Source: Acidimicrobiales bacterium (GTDB lineage Bacteria > Actinomycetota > Acidimicrobiia > Acidimicrobiales > Aldehydirespiratoraceae). Taken from it: 64,000 nt of DNA. Both the position numbers and the translations under genes were made by a program. Each line of letters starts with the position of its first letter. Position 1 is the stretch's first letter. The stretch is taken from contig JAWKIR010000003.1 in assembly GCA_041394245.1 (NCBI GenBank), forward strand, positions 186,001 to 250,000, read 5' to 3'. The notes under the pieces were generated by a model. That model ran no database searches, was not told the DNA's origin, and saw only the letters and a program-made list of their open reading frames with translations. Shown piece by piece: positions 6,117 through 16,029 of the stretch.

Positions 6117-8876
6117 CTACTCGGGCGAATCCGCAGGCGCATGCTGCCCGGCCGACGCGTTCTTCGTCGCCTTCTTCTTGGTCGCCTTCTTCTTGGAGGC
6201 CTTCTTCTTGGAGGCCTTCTTCTTGGATGCCTTCTTCGCCGGGCCCTTGGCCCGGCGATCGGCGAGCAGCTCTGCGGCGCGTTCGATCGTGAGTTCCTCG
6301 ACGGTGTCGCCCTTGCGAAGCGACGCGTTGTACTCCCCATCGGTGACGTAGGGGCCGAAGCGACCGTCCTTGACGACCATCTCGTTGCCCGACTCGGGGT
6401 CGGGACCCATCTCCCGCAACGGCGGCTTGGCGGTCTGACCGCGACCGCGCTTGGGCTGGGCGAGGATGGCCAGACACTCCTCGAGCGTGATGGTGAACAG
6501 CTGTTCCTCGGTCTGGAGGCTGCGACTGTCCTTGCCCTTGAGGAGATATGGGCCGTAGCGACCGTTCTGGACGGTGATGACCTCGCCGTCGACCGGGTCG
6601 GCACCGACCGTGCGGGGCAACGACAAGAGCTGCAACGCGTCGTCGAGCGTGACCCGCTCGAGCGTCATCGTCTGGAACAGCGACGCGGTCTTCGGCTTCT
6701 CGTCGGTGCCGTCGAAGTCCTCGAACGTGCCGACCTGCACGTAGGGCCCGAAGCGGCCCGCCTTCGCGTAGATGTCCAGACCGGACTCGGGATCCTGGCC
6801 GAGTACACGGCCTTCCTTGGGCTGCGACAGGTACTCCATCGCCTTGTCGAGGGTGAGCTCGTCGGGCGGGATGTCGTCGGGAATCGAAGCGGTCTCGTTG
6901 TCGTCCTTGTTGTCGCTGTCGCCCTTTTGGACATACGGGCCGAACTTGCCGACCCGAGCCACGACCGGCTGACCGTCCTCGGTCATGCCGAGCGGGATGG
7001 TGTTGACGAGCCGGGCGTCGATGTCGGGCAGGCGGGTCGAGACCTTCTCCTTCAGACCGGGCTCACCGTCCTCGCCACCCTCACCGAAGTAGAAGCGGGT
7101 CAACCACGGCTCGGCGAACTCGGTGCCGCTCGCGATCTTGTCGAGATCGTCCTCCATCTTCGCGGTGAAGGCGTAGTCGACGAGGTTCGGGAAGTGGCCC
7201 TCCATCACGTTGACCACGGAGAACGCGGTGAACGACGGGACGAGCGCCGACCCCCGCTTCCAGACGTAGCCGCGATCCTGGATCGTCCCGATGATCGACG
7301 CGTAGGTCGACGGCCGCCCGACCCCCAACTCCTCGAGCCGTTTCACCAACGACGCTTCGGTGTAGCGCGACGGGGGCTGGGTCTCGTGCCCCTCGAACTG
7401 CAGAGGACCGACGGCGCGTGCCGCGTCGCCCTTGTCGAGCGGGGGCAGCCGGCGCTCGTCGTCGTCGCCGTCCTCGCTCGACCCTCGCCGATCCTTGTCG
7501 ACCGACTCCTCGTAGACCTCGCGGAAGCCCCGGTGTTGAATGACGGTGCCCGTGGCGTTGAACTCGACGTCCTTGCCGCCCGCGCTGATCGCCCCGAGGC
7601 GGAGCTGCACGGTCTCACCGGTGCAGTCGGTCATCTGCGAGGCGACGGTCCGCTTCCAGATCAGTTCGTAGACGCGGGCCTCCGAGATCGGCACCTCCTT
7701 CGCGACATCATCGGGCAGCCGGAAGGCATCGCCGGCGGGACGGATGGCCTCGTGGGCCTCCTGCGCGTTCTTCGACTTCTTCGTGTAGAGCCGCGGGGCG
7801 TCGGGCAGGAAGTCCTTGCCGTAGCGCTCGGAGATCATGGCCCGGGCGGCCTGCAGCGCGGTGTCGGACAAGGTCGTGCTGTCCGTTCGCATGTAGGTGA
7901 TGTAGCCCTTTTCGTAGAGGCCCTGGGCGGCCCGCATCGCCATCGCCGACGACAGCCCGAGCTTGTTGCCCGCCTCCTGCTGGAAGGTGGAGGTGATGAA
8001 CGGTGCCGCCGGGCGCCGCCGGTAGGGCTTCGACTCGCGCGACCGGACCTCGTAGGGCACACCCTCGAGGTCGCCGGCCAACGTCGTGGCGGCGGCCTCG
8101 TCGAGGACGACCACGTCGTCACGCGAGAGCCGGCCGTCGTCGCCGAAGTCCCGGCCACTGGCCAGGCGGACCCCGTCGATCTGGGCGAGCGACGCGGTGA
8201 ACTCGGAGGAACGCGCCGCATCTCCGGTGTCGCCATCCGCCGCGGCGAACTGGCCCTTGATGTCCCAGTAGCCGGCCGACACGAACGCCATGCGTTCGCG
8301 CTCCCGCTCGACGACGAGCCGAGTGCCCACACTCTGGACCCGGCCGGCCGAGAGGCTCGGCATGATCTTCTTCCACAGGACCGGGGAGACCTCGTAGCCG
8401 TAGAGCCGGTCGAGGATGCGGCGAGCCTCCTGCGCATCGACCATCTTGCGGTCGAGCTCACGAGGCGTCTCGATGGCGCGCTGAATCGCCTTCTCGGTGA
8501 TCTCGTGGAAGACCATGCGCTTCACGGGCACCTGGGGATTGAGTACCTCGATCAGGTGCCAGGCGATCGCCTCGCCTTCGCGATCCTCATCCGTTGCGAG
8601 ATAGAGCTCGTCGGCGTCCTTCAGCAGCGACTTCAGGAGCCGGATGTGGTCCTTCTTGTCGGAGTTCTCGACATAGAGCGGCTTGAAACCGTTGTCGACG
8701 TCGATGCCGGTACGGGCCCACTTCTCCCCCTTGTAGGCCGTGGGGACGTCGGCGGCGTTGCGCGGGAGATCACGGACGTGCCCGATGGACGATTCCACGG
8801 TGAATCCGTCGCCGAGGTACTCGGCGATCTTCTTGGCTTTCGCCGGAGACTCGACGATGACGAGAGCATTGGCCAC
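6117..8876 (-). CDS. topA: DNA topoisomerase I with lysine-rich C-terminal tail
   Basis: The 919-residue type IA topoisomerase begins with the TOPRIM motifs VIVESPAKAKKI and DEDREGEAIAWH, then the catalytic YMRTDST block (active tyrosine Y328). The C-terminal half holds repeated topoisomerase I modules of the form GRFGPYVQ / GRYGPYLL. Actinobacterial topA enzymes lack zinc fingers and end in basic tails; here the tail is a run of KKASK/KKATK repeats (15-bp units at about 6166-6235) that should bind DNA. It relaxes negative supercoils. The start is GTG at 8874-8876 without an obvious Shine-Dalgarno sequence. Confidence 0.96.
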   Translation of the reverse strand: MANALVIVESPAKAKKIAEYLGDGFTVESSIGHVRDLPRNAADVPTAYKGEKWARTGIDVDNGFKPLYVENSDKKDHIRLLKSLLKDADELYLATDEDREGEAIAWHLIEVLNPQVPVKRMVFHEITEKAIQRAIETPRELDRKMVDAQEARRILDRLYGYEVSPVLWKKIMPSLSAGRVQSVGTRLVVERERERMAFVSAGYWDIKGQFAAADGDTGDAARSSEFTASLAQIDGVRLASGRDFGDDGRLSRDDVVVLDEAAATTLAGDLEGVPYEVRSRESKPYRRRPAAPFITSTFQQEAGNKLGLSSAMAMRAAQGLYEKGYITYMRTDSTTLSDTALQAARAMISERYGKDFLPDAPRLYTKKSKNAQEAHEAIRPAGDAFRLPDDVAKEVPISEARVYELIWKRTVASQMTDCTGETVQLRLGAISAGGKDVEFNATGTVIQHRGFREVYEESVDKDRRGSSEDGDDDERRLPPLDKGDAARAVGPLQFEGHETQPPSRYTEASLVKRLEELGVGRPSTYASIIGTIQDRGYVWKRGSALVPSFTAFSVVNVMEGHFPNLVDYAFTAKMEDDLDKIASGTEFAEPWLTRFYFGEGGEDGEPGLKEKVSTRLPDIDARLVNTIPLGMTEDGQPVVARVGKFGPYVQKGDSDNKDDNETASIPDDIPPDELTLDKAMEYLSQPKEGRVLGQDPESGLDIYAKAGRFGPYVQVGTFEDFDGTDEKPKTASLFQTMTLERVTLDDALQLLSLPRTVGADPVDGEVITVQNGRYGPYLLKGKDSRSLQTEEQLFTITLEECLAILAQPKRGRGQTAKPPLREMGPDPESGNEMVVKDGRFGPYVTDGEYNASLRKGDTVEELTIERAAELLADRRAKGPAKKASKKKASKKKASKKKATKKKATKNASAGQHAPADSPE

Positions 8877-8947
8877 GGAGGGGAACCAAACCGATCTTGG
8901 AGGGTCTTGTCAATACGTGTGGGTGATGGACGGGTCCGACGCAGGGG

Positions 8948-10315
8948 TCAGACGCCAGCAGGAACCGGGTCGTCCGCCTCGACCTCGAGCACCACGCTGG
9001 AACGCCGAAGGATCAGCGTTCCGACTGCGGCCGCGATGGTCGATGCCGCGAGAATGCCGATACGCGCCTCGTCGGCGATCAACGGATCGTCGAAGGCCAG
9101 ACCGGTGATGAACAACGAGACGGTGAAGCCGATACCGGCCATCGCCGCGAGGCCGAACACGTCGATCCACGACGCGGTACGGGGAAGTGTGGCGATGCCG
9201 GTCTTCACGGCGATGAACGTCGCGAGCGAGACGCCGATGAACTTTCCGACCACCAGACCGAAGGCCACACCGAGGGTCACCGGGCTCGTCAGCGCCTCCG
9301 ACAGCGTGTCGCCGGAAAGCATCACGCCCGCGTTCGCCAGGGCGAAGACGGGGATGATCATGTAGCTCGAGAAAGGGTGCAGCACGTCTTCGAGTCGCTC
9401 GACCACGGAGACCTGTTCCTTGAGCTCGAAATTCGCACGACGCACGACCGGCGCGCTCGCGTCGCCGCGCACCGCCCGCCGGATCACGTCGTCGATGTCG
9501 CGCTCGTGGGCCTCGCCCTTGAGGGGCGTGGCCGGCGTGATCAGGCCGAGGATCACGCCCGCGATGGTGGCGTGGATGCCGGACTCGAGCGCGGCCAACC
9601 ACACGAATGCGCCGACGAATACATACGCGGGGATCCACCAGATCCGCACCAGCCGCATCGCGACCACCACGAGGATCCCGGCGATCGCCACGAAGAACCA
9701 GCCCGTCGAGAAGTCGTCGGTGTAGAAGATGGCGATCACGGCGATGGCGCCGATGTCGTCGACGATGGCGAGGGTGAGGAGGAACACCTTCATCGCGCTC
9801 GGCACGCGATCGCCGAGCAGCGAGACGACGCCCACCGCGAACGCGATGTCGGTCGCCATCGGGATGCCCCAGCCGTCGAACTCGGCGCCGCCGGCGTTGA
9901 ACAGGATGTAAATGCAGGCAGGCACGATCATGCCGCCGAGCGCGGCGATGGCCGGAAGGGCCGCGGCTCGCGGATCGCGCAGCTCGCCGACGACGAGCTC
10001 GCGCTTGATCTCGAGACCGACGACGAAGAAGAAGATCGCCATCAAGCCGTCGTTGATCCAGTCGAGGAGGGTTTCGTCGAGGTGGAGCAGATCACCGACC
10101 TGGAAGGAGATGTGGGTCTCGAGGATCTCGTGGTAGCTGTCGCTCCACGGCGAGTTCGCCCACACCAGCGCGACGATCGTCGCCACGAGGAGGAGAATCC
10201 CACCGGCTGCCTCGATGCGGAGGAAGTTGCGGACCGGTCGTCCGACTCGGCGGGCAAGCGTGCGCTCGCCACCCAACCACGTCAGCGGAGATAGAGGTAC
10301 GTCGTCACTGGCCAT
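8948..10315 (-). CDS. nhaA: Na+/H+ antiporter NhaA
   Basis: The 455-residue membrane protein shows NhaA hallmarks: FLRIEAAGGILLLVATIVAL at the first helix, FFFVVGLEIKREL, PMATDIAFAVGV, and the paired aspartates in LAIVDDIGAI that bind and carry the ions. It exports sodium in exchange for protons, giving salt and alkali tolerance, which fits a saline habitat. It is followed after 71 bases by topA on the same strand and preceded closely by the RsbW-like gene. Confidence 0.95.
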   Translation of the reverse strand: MASDDVPLSPLTWLGGERTLARRVGRPVRNFLRIEAAGGILLLVATIVALVWANSPWSDSYHEILETHISFQVGDLLHLDETLLDWINDGLMAIFFFVVGLEIKRELVVGELRDPRAAALPAIAALGGMIVPACIYILFNAGGAEFDGWGIPMATDIAFAVGVVSLLGDRVPSAMKVFLLTLAIVDDIGAIAVIAIFYTDDFSTGWFFVAIAGILVVVAMRLVRIWWIPAYVFVGAFVWLAALESGIHATIAGVILGLITPATPLKGEAHERDIDDVIRRAVRGDASAPVVRRANFELKEQVSVVERLEDVLHPFSSYMIIPVFALANAGVMLSGDTLSEALTSPVTLGVAFGLVVGKFIGVSLATFIAVKTGIATLPRTASWIDVFGLAAMAGIGFTVSLFITGLAFDDPLIADEARIGILAASTIAAAVGTLILRRSSVVLEVEADDPVPAGV

Positions 10316-10330
10316 AGACGTTGACGAACG

Positions 10331-10813
10331 CTAGCGGTCGGAATCGCGTCGGCGACGTTTCGACGAATACACGACCAATCGCACGTCCGTTCCGTCGTCG
10401 GTCGCCGAGATCTCCGACTCGTCGGTGAGCATCTGCATGAGGTGCACCCCGAGCCCCGACTCGTGGAGCAGACGTTCGGGCCGGTCGGGTTCCGGCAGGG
10501 TCGGCACCTCGTCGGGCTCGAATCCCATCCCCATGTCGTGGACCACGACGGCGATCTCCTCGTCGGCGAGATTGCACTGGATCCGGATCCGATCGCTCAC
10601 GCCGTGGAGATCGTGGGCCTCGATGGCGTTGGTCGTCGCCTCGCTCACGGCGACACGAAGGTCCTCGATGCGTTCCGACGCGATGTCGGGTTCGATCTCG
10701 GCCGCGGCGGCGACGACGACGCGCACGAGCGACACGTACTCGGTCCGTGCGGGGATCTCGAGGACGATCTCTCCGGGTCGGAAATCGGCAACCGCCATCT
10801 CGTCGCCGGTCAT
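10331..10813 (-). CDS. RsbW-type anti-sigma factor kinase (HATPase_c)
   Basis: The 160-residue product has a GHKL ATPase fold: N-box LRVAVSEATTNAIEAHD, G1-like box VHDMGMGFEP, and GLGVHLMQML near the C-terminus. It matches RsbW/SpoIIAB-like kinases, which bind a sigma factor and phosphorylate an STAS antagonist. The ATG overlaps the stop of the upstream STAS gene as ATGA, so kinase and antagonist are made together. The partner sigma factor is not adjacent; the group 2 sigma factor at 21-22 kb is one candidate, by inference only. Confidence 0.85.
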   Translation of the reverse strand: MTGDEMAVADFRPGEIVLEIPARTEYVSLVRVVVAAAAEIEPDIASERIEDLRVAVSEATTNAIEAHDLHGVSDRIRIQCNLADEEIAVVVHDMGMGFEPDEVPTLPEPDRPERLLHESGLGVHLMQMLTDESEISATDDGTDVRLVVYSSKRRRRDSDR

Positions 10814-11160
10814 CGGGACGCCCCTGTCGCCGCGACGGCGTCGTCGACGCTGGTGTGGAGGTCGAACACCCGGTCGAGGTCGCAGACCTCGAACACCCGG
10901 CGCACGTGCGGCTCCGGGACCACGAGTCGGAGATCACCGTCGAGGAGACGGGCGCGTTTCAGCGCGCCGATGACCACTCCGAGCCCGAACGAGTCGATGA
11001 AATCGACGCCGGTCAGATCCAACACGAGACGGTGGTTGCCCTCCCGGACCTCGGCCATGACGGCCTGGCGCAGGTCGGGCCCCCCGACGACATCGAGCTC
11101 GCCCGCGACGGTGATCACCATCCACGAACCGTCTCGATGCGAGTGGGTCACGATCTGCAC
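10810..11160 (-). CDS. STAS-domain anti-sigma factor antagonist
   Basis: From the GTG at 11158-11160 the product is 116 residues of STAS fold: VITVAGELDVVGGPDLRQAV, LVLDLTGVDFIDSFGLGVVI. The serine in DSFGLG is the usual phosphorylation site for the cognate kinase. It should titrate the RsbW-like kinase encoded immediately downstream (ATGA overlap) and so free a sigma factor. It is divergent from the DEAH helicase gene, leaving about 106 bases for both promoters. A longer N-terminal frame exists but is arginine/proline-rich and unlike STAS proteins. Confidence 0.86.
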   Translation of the reverse strand: MQIVTHSHRDGSWMVITVAGELDVVGGPDLRQAVMAEVREGNHRLVLDLTGVDFIDSFGLGVVIGALKRARLLDGDLRLVVPEPHVRRVFEVCDLDRVFDLHTSVDDAVAATGASR

Positions 11161-11266
11161 AAGGGCTGACGGTAATACGACCGGAGCCCGCTCCGGGGGC
11201 GAGCGACACGACCGACGCAAACCTCACCCGTGTGATTCGGTCACACCCGTCTCGTAGTGTGGCGCG

Positions 11267-13639
11267 ATGGCCCTCGCCCCCGAGCCGGTTCCGCTCCTCG
11301 CGGACACCCCTGCGGATACCGCCGCGCCGGCCCTGCGAGTGGCTGCCCCACCGCTCCCACGGACACCGGCGTTCGACGAACTCCTCGCCGAGCTGTCCGC
11401 CGATGGCCGGCTCGTTCACCTCCAGCAGATCCCCGAACGGGCCGAGTGCTTCGGTGCGCTCGAACGACCGCTTCCCCCCGCGATCGTCGAGATCATCGGC
11501 GACGAACCGCTCTGGAGCCACCAGGCCGAGGCGATCGACCTCGCCCGCCGCGGCGCCAACGTGGTCGTGGCCACCGGCACCGCGTCCGGCAAGTCCCGCT
11601 GTTTCCAGCTGCCGGTGGCGGAGGCCGTCGTCGATCCGATCCGGCCGGGCACCTCCCTCCTGCTCTATCCCACCAAGGCCCTCGCCCACGACCAGCTCCG
11701 AGCGTTGACGGCCATCGGCTTTCCCGACCTCGTCGCCGGCGCTTACGACGGCGACTCGTCGACCGAGGAGAAGGCCTGGATCCGCGACAACGCCAATGTC
11801 GTGCTCACCAATCCCGAGATGCTCCACGGCGGCCTCCTCCCCCGCCACGCCAAGTGGGACACCTTCCTCATGCGCCTTCGCTATGTGGTGATCGACGAGC
11901 TCCACGTGTTGCGCGGGATCTTCGGCACCCATGTCGCCCACATCCTCCGCCGCCTCCGCCGGATCTGCCACCACTACGGCGGCGATCCCACGTTCATCTT
12001 CTGTTCGGCCACGATCGGTGATCCGGCCCGCCTCGCGTCGGCGTTGTGCGCGGCGCCGGTCACCGCGGTCACCGCCGACGGGTCGCCATCCGGACCCCGC
12101 CGGTTCGCCCTGATCGATCCACCGGTGATCGATCAGGTGAGCGGGGCACGCACATCGGCCAACTCCGAATGCGCGTCGATCACGGCGGCGCTCATCGAGA
12201 GCGGACATCGCACGATCACCTTCTGTCGGTCGCGCAAGGGCACCGAACTGGTGGCCGCCGACGTGAACGAGCGCCTGCCCGTCGAACTCCGCGACAGCGT
12301 GATGCCCTATCGCGCCGGCTATCTCGCCCAGGAGCGCCGGGCCATCGAGCACGAACTCTTCGGGGGCAACCTCCGGGGCGTGGTGTCGACCTCGGCGCTC
12401 GAGCTCGGCGTCGACATCGGCGGACTCGATGCGTGTGTGATGAACGGGTTTCCCGGAACCATCGCCTCCATGTGGCAGCAGGCAGGCCGTGCCGGGCGTC
12501 GCACTGCGCCATCCGTCACGGTGATGATCGGCGGCGACGACCAGCTCGACCGCTACCTCATGGCGCACCCCGACGAGGTCTTCAGCCGACCCCCCGAGCC
12601 ATCGGTGGTCAACACCGCCAACCCCTTCATCCTCGACCCGCATCTCGCGTGCGCGGCCTACGAACTCCCCCTCAGCTACGACGACCTGCGCTGGTGGAGC
12701 GACGAAGAGCTGCACGACGGCGTGCGTGATCTCGTCCGCGACGATCGGCTCCGTCTGCGCCGGCGTTGGCGCAACGGCACCGAGGAGCCCTTCGCCCACT
12801 GGTGCGGCACTGGTTATCCGACACGGGGAATCAGCCTGCGATCGGGATCCTCGGGAGAGATCCGGATCATCGAACACCACACCGAACGTCTCATCGGCAC
12901 GGTCGACGAGAGCCGATCGCACAGCGCCGTCCACACGGGGGCGATCTATCTCCATCGAGGCAATGCGTTCGAGGTGGTCGAGCTCGATCTCGACCGGCGG
13001 GAAGCCCGCGTCGTCGAAGCCGACGGTGGGGAGTACACCCAGGCCCGCAGCGCAACCGACATCCGCGTGTTGGCGATCGACGACACGCGCCGGGTCGGCG
13101 CGGCCACACTGCACCTCGGCTCGGTCGAGGTCATCACGCAGGTCACCGGCTACCAGATGCGCGACGCCAGATCCCGAAAGATCCTGAGCAACGAGACACT
13201 CGACCTGCCCGAGCAACGGCTCGTCACCCGGGCGTTCTGGTACACCGTCGATTCGGCGCTCGTCGCCCGGGCGAGCGCCGACATCGCCGGCACCCTCCAT
13301 GCCGCCGAACACGCCGCAATCGGCCTGCTGCCACTGTTCACGATCTGCGACCGATGGGATGTCGGCGGCGTGTCGACCGCGCTGCATGCCGACACCGGAG
13401 CACCGACCATCTTCATCTACGACGGCTATCCCGGCGGCGCCGGCATCGCCGAGCTCGGATGGGAGGCCGGGGCTCGGCACCTCGACGCCACCGCCGAGGT
13501 GATCGAGGCGTGCCCGTGCACCGACGGCTGCCCCTCGTGTGTGCAGTCCCCGAAGTGCGGCAACGGCAACGAACCCCTCGACAAGGTGGGAGCGGCCAAC
13601 CTGCTCCGGACGATTCTCGGTACCGCGCCGACCGAATAG
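11267..13639 (+). CDS. DEAH/DExH-box helicase with C-terminal MZB (DUF1998) domain
   Basis: The 790-residue helicase has Walker A TGTASGKSRCF, the DExH box VIDELHVLRG, superfamily 2 motifs such as STSALELGVDIGG and WQQAGRAGRR, and a cysteine cluster at the end (CPCTDGCPSC...KCGNGN) typical of the MZB domain. It corresponds to the actinobacterial family annotated as a secretion-neighbourhood DEAH helicase and is related to Hrq1/MrfA DNA-repair helicases. Here it again lies beside a Tad locus, with the interrupted HD-GYP gene between. A DNA-repair role is more likely than a secretion role despite the recurrent context. Confidence 0.9.
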   Translation: MALAPEPVPLLADTPADTAAPALRVAAPPLPRTPAFDELLAELSADGRLVHLQQIPERAECFGALERPLPPAIVEIIGDEPLWSHQAEAIDLARRGANVVVATGTASGKSRCFQLPVAEAVVDPIRPGTSLLLYPTKALAHDQLRALTAIGFPDLVAGAYDGDSSTEEKAWIRDNANVVLTNPEMLHGGLLPRHAKWDTFLMRLRYVVIDELHVLRGIFGTHVAHILRRLRRICHHYGGDPTFIFCSATIGDPARLASALCAAPVTAVTADGSPSGPRRFALIDPPVIDQVSGARTSANSECASITAALIESGHRTITFCRSRKGTELVAADVNERLPVELRDSVMPYRAGYLAQERRAIEHELFGGNLRGVVSTSALELGVDIGGLDACVMNGFPGTIASMWQQAGRAGRRTAPSVTVMIGGDDQLDRYLMAHPDEVFSRPPEPSVVNTANPFILDPHLACAAYELPLSYDDLRWWSDEELHDGVRDLVRDDRLRLRRRWRNGTEEPFAHWCGTGYPTRGISLRSGSSGEIRIIEHHTERLIGTVDESRSHSAVHTGAIYLHRGNAFEVVELDLDRREARVVEADGGEYTQARSATDIRVLAIDDTRRVGAATLHLGSVEVITQVTGYQMRDARSRKILSNETLDLPEQRLVTRAFWYTVDSALVARASADIAGTLHAAEHAAIGLLPLFTICDRWDVGGVSTALHADTGAPTIFIYDGYPGGAGIAELGWEAGARHLDATAEVIEACPCTDGCPSCVQSPKCGNGNEPLDKVGAANLLRTILGTAPTE

Positions 13640-13663
13640 TGGCACGATCGGGCCGTTTGGCCT

Positions 13664-15613
13664 ATGGAGGGCAGCCGACGCGCCCTCATGGTGAACGACG
13701 TTCGGGCCGACAGGAACACCGTGGGAACCGAGATCGAGTCGACCGAGGTCGACGCAGCCGGGCGCGAATGGCGGGCGCGCCCCGTCCTGGCCAAAGCCGC
13801 GCGCCTCACGATCCTCGCGGTCCCCTTCATCGCGGTCACCGCAGCGGCCTGGAAGCTGAATCACCTCCTCGGCGAGCCTGCGAGCGTCATCGAGGCCGTC
13901 GCCCGTTGGGCCGCACTGTCGCTGATCTCGACCCTGACCCTCGTCTCGATCGACCGTGCCGCACGCCAGTACCTCCCGCTGTCGACCCTGCTGCGGCTGT
14001 CGATCGTCTTCCCCGACCAGGCACCGTCGCGCTTCAAGATGGCCCTACGCCGCGGCACCGCCAAGCATCTCGCTCGCGAGGTCGCCGAGCTCGAGAACGC
14101 GAGTGCCCAGGAGGCTGCGGAGTACCTGCTCCACATCGTCGGAAAGCTCACCGCCCACGATCGCCTGACCCGAGGGCACACCGAACGGGTGCGCGCCTAT
14201 GCGGATCTGGTCGCGGTCGAGATGGGCTTGACCGAGCACGAGCGGATGAAGCTGCAGTGGGCGGGGCTGCTCCACGACATCGGCAAGCTGACGGTGCCGG
14301 CCGACGTGCTCAACAAGTCCACGAAGCTGAGCGACCGGGAATGGTCACGTCTGTAGAGCCACCCCGCCGAGGGCTGGAAGATGGTGCAGCCGATGCGGGG
14401 ATGGCTCGGGGAGTGGGCCCGGGGAACCCGTGACCACCACGAGCGCTGGGATGGCGGTGGCTACCCCCGCGGCATCAAGGGACACGAGATCTCCCGAGCG
14501 GGCCGGATCATCGCCATCGTCGACGCGTTCGACGTGATGACGTCGGTGCGGGCCTACAAGTCGGCGATGAGCCACGACGACGCCCGCGCCGAACTCGCGT
14601 CGTGCTCGGGCGCCCGGTTCGATCCCGATGTCGTCAGGGCGTTCCTGTCCGCCTCGCTGGTCCCCACCCAGCGAGGCAAGGTCGGCACGTGGCTCGCGAA
14701 CTCCCCCATCGCCATGCAGTTCAGCGGCGCCGCGAACATCCCGGCCGCGGCGACCTCGGCAATCGCCGCGGTCTTCGCGGCAACGTCGGTCGTGATGCCG
14801 ATGATCAACGCCGAACCCGAGGAACTCGTCGCCGAGCGGATCGTCGAGGAGATCGCGGTCACGACGACCGTGACCCTCCCGGCCACGACATCGCTTCCGG
14901 CCGCCACGACCACCACGACAACCACCACGACGACAACCGTTCCGACACCGACCACCACTCGGCCACCGTCGACCGATGACGCGCCTCGGGTCGCCACGAC
15001 CACGACCCCGACGACCACGACCGGAGCGGTCGTGCTCGAAGTGCCCACCACGACCACGACGACCACGACACTGCCTCCCTCGACCTTCGACGGCGGATAC
15101 CTGGGTGCCGGAAGTGGCGGATCGTCGTTCGGGCTGGTGTCGGCCGTCGGCGGGAGTGGCGCCACGAACTGGGACAGCGCCGCCAACGCCGACCCGGGTC
15201 TCACGCTCACCTCGGGTCCGAGTGGCCTCATCGAGCTCGACGCACCCAACGTGGCTGCATGGGTCCTTCCGATCGCCGACCCCACCCGGCTCGCAGGCAA
15301 CGCGTCGCTGCGCATTCATGTTGCGACATCGGGCTTCAGCACCGAAGCGCTCGGCGGTGTCGCCGCCGGTCTCTCCGACTGCGCGTCGCTGCTCGCGTCG
15401 TGCACCACGATCAGCACCGGACAGATCGTCTTCTCCCAGGAACCGTTCGGCGCCGACTTCGGCGCGGCGACCATCACCCTCGGAGCGATCGACTACACGG
15501 TTCCCGACGGTCACTACCTCGTGGTCAGCATGACGGTGCCCCAGTCGATGTCGACCGATACCTGGCTCGCCTTCGGCACCGCCGACTATCCGTCGCGCTT
15601 CCGTCTCACCTGA
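13664..15613 (+). pseudogene. HD-GYP membrane protein interrupted by an in-frame TAG
   Basis: One frame of about 649 codons is broken only by a TAG at 14354-14356 (codon 231). Before it lie two hydrophobic helices (LTILAVPFIAVTAAAWKL; AALSLISTLTLVSI) and the first half of an HD-GYP domain, with RGHTERV and LLHDIGK (H204/D205). After it the same frame continues with SHPAEGW, DHHERWDGGGYPRG (GYP near codon 267) and DAFDVMTS, then a third hydrophobic segment, a Thr/Pro-rich linker (about 14870-15080) and a beta-rich C-terminus. Intact HD-GYP proteins hydrolyse c-di-GMP. The TAG stands where relatives have a charged or polar residue before HP. It could be a true nonsense mutation, readthrough or a sequence error. 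ATG 13688 is an alternative start. Confidence 0.8.
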
Positions 15614-15627
15614 GCGATCACGGCACC

Positions 15628-16029
15628 TCATTCCCGTCGCATCACCGCGACACCGACGACCTCGACATCGCCGAGCAGCGACCCGACCAGGGCGACGTCG
15701 GTGGGGTCCACATAGCGGACCGTCACCTCGACGGTCGTGGCCCGTCGCACCACGCCCACACGGACCCGCGCCTCGGTGAGTGATCCGCTGGCCAGCACCG
15801 CGGCACGGACGGCACCGTCGCCTTCCCCCACCGCTGCGACGCGCGCTCCCTCCCTCGCCGCATGCGTGACCGAGACGCGCGCGTGGGCCACCACCGCGAC
15901 CTGACCGATTGCGAGGGCGAGCAGCACGACCACCGGCAGGAGGAACGCCACCTCGACGGTCGCCTGGCCGGGGCACGACCAGCCCGCCCCCGGCACCTCG
16001 CCGCGGGCGGGCCGACCATGGCGGTTCAC
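15628..16029 (-). CDS. TadE-like minor pilin/pseudopilin
   Basis: The 133-residue product has the TadE signature: CPGQATVEVAFLLPVVVLLA followed by IGQVAVVAHARVSVTHAARE. The glycine before QATVE is the expected prepilin-peptidase cut, and the hydrophobic helix follows directly. TadE proteins are minor components of Tad pili or secretion systems. The GTG start overlaps the stop of the DUF4244/Flp-like gene as GTGA. It is the last gene of the Tad operon and converges on the HD-GYP gene with 14 bases between. Confidence 0.8.
   Translation of the reverse strand: MNRHGRPARGEVPGAGWSCPGQATVEVAFLLPVVVLLALAIGQVAVVAHARVSVTHAAREGARVAAVGEGDGAVRAAVLASGSLTEARVRVGVVRRATTVEVTVRYVDPTDVALVGSLLGDVEVVGVAVMRRE

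Noticed and set aside
6141..9365. A plus-strand open frame of over 1000 codons opposite topA and the end of nhaA
   Set aside because: It is antisense to strongly conserved genes and its product is a low-complexity Leu/Arg/Gly-rich string with no domain; long antisense frames are expected in GC-rich DNA.
10934..13864. A minus-strand open frame of about 976 codons opposite the DEAH helicase
   Set aside because: The helicase motifs on the plus strand are unambiguous; the antisense product is Gly/Arg/Asp-rich without recognisable structure.
14354..14356. TAG in the HD-GYP gene as a pyrrolysine or selenocysteine codon
   Set aside because: Selenocysteine uses TGA, not TAG. No pyrrolysine genes are seen, and pyrrolysine is known chiefly from methylamine methyltransferases, not HD-GYP proteins.
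14870..15080. Repetitive ACC/ACG-rich stretch as a repeat array or CRISPR
   Set aside because: It encodes a Thr/Pro linker in frame, with irregular units and no spacers.
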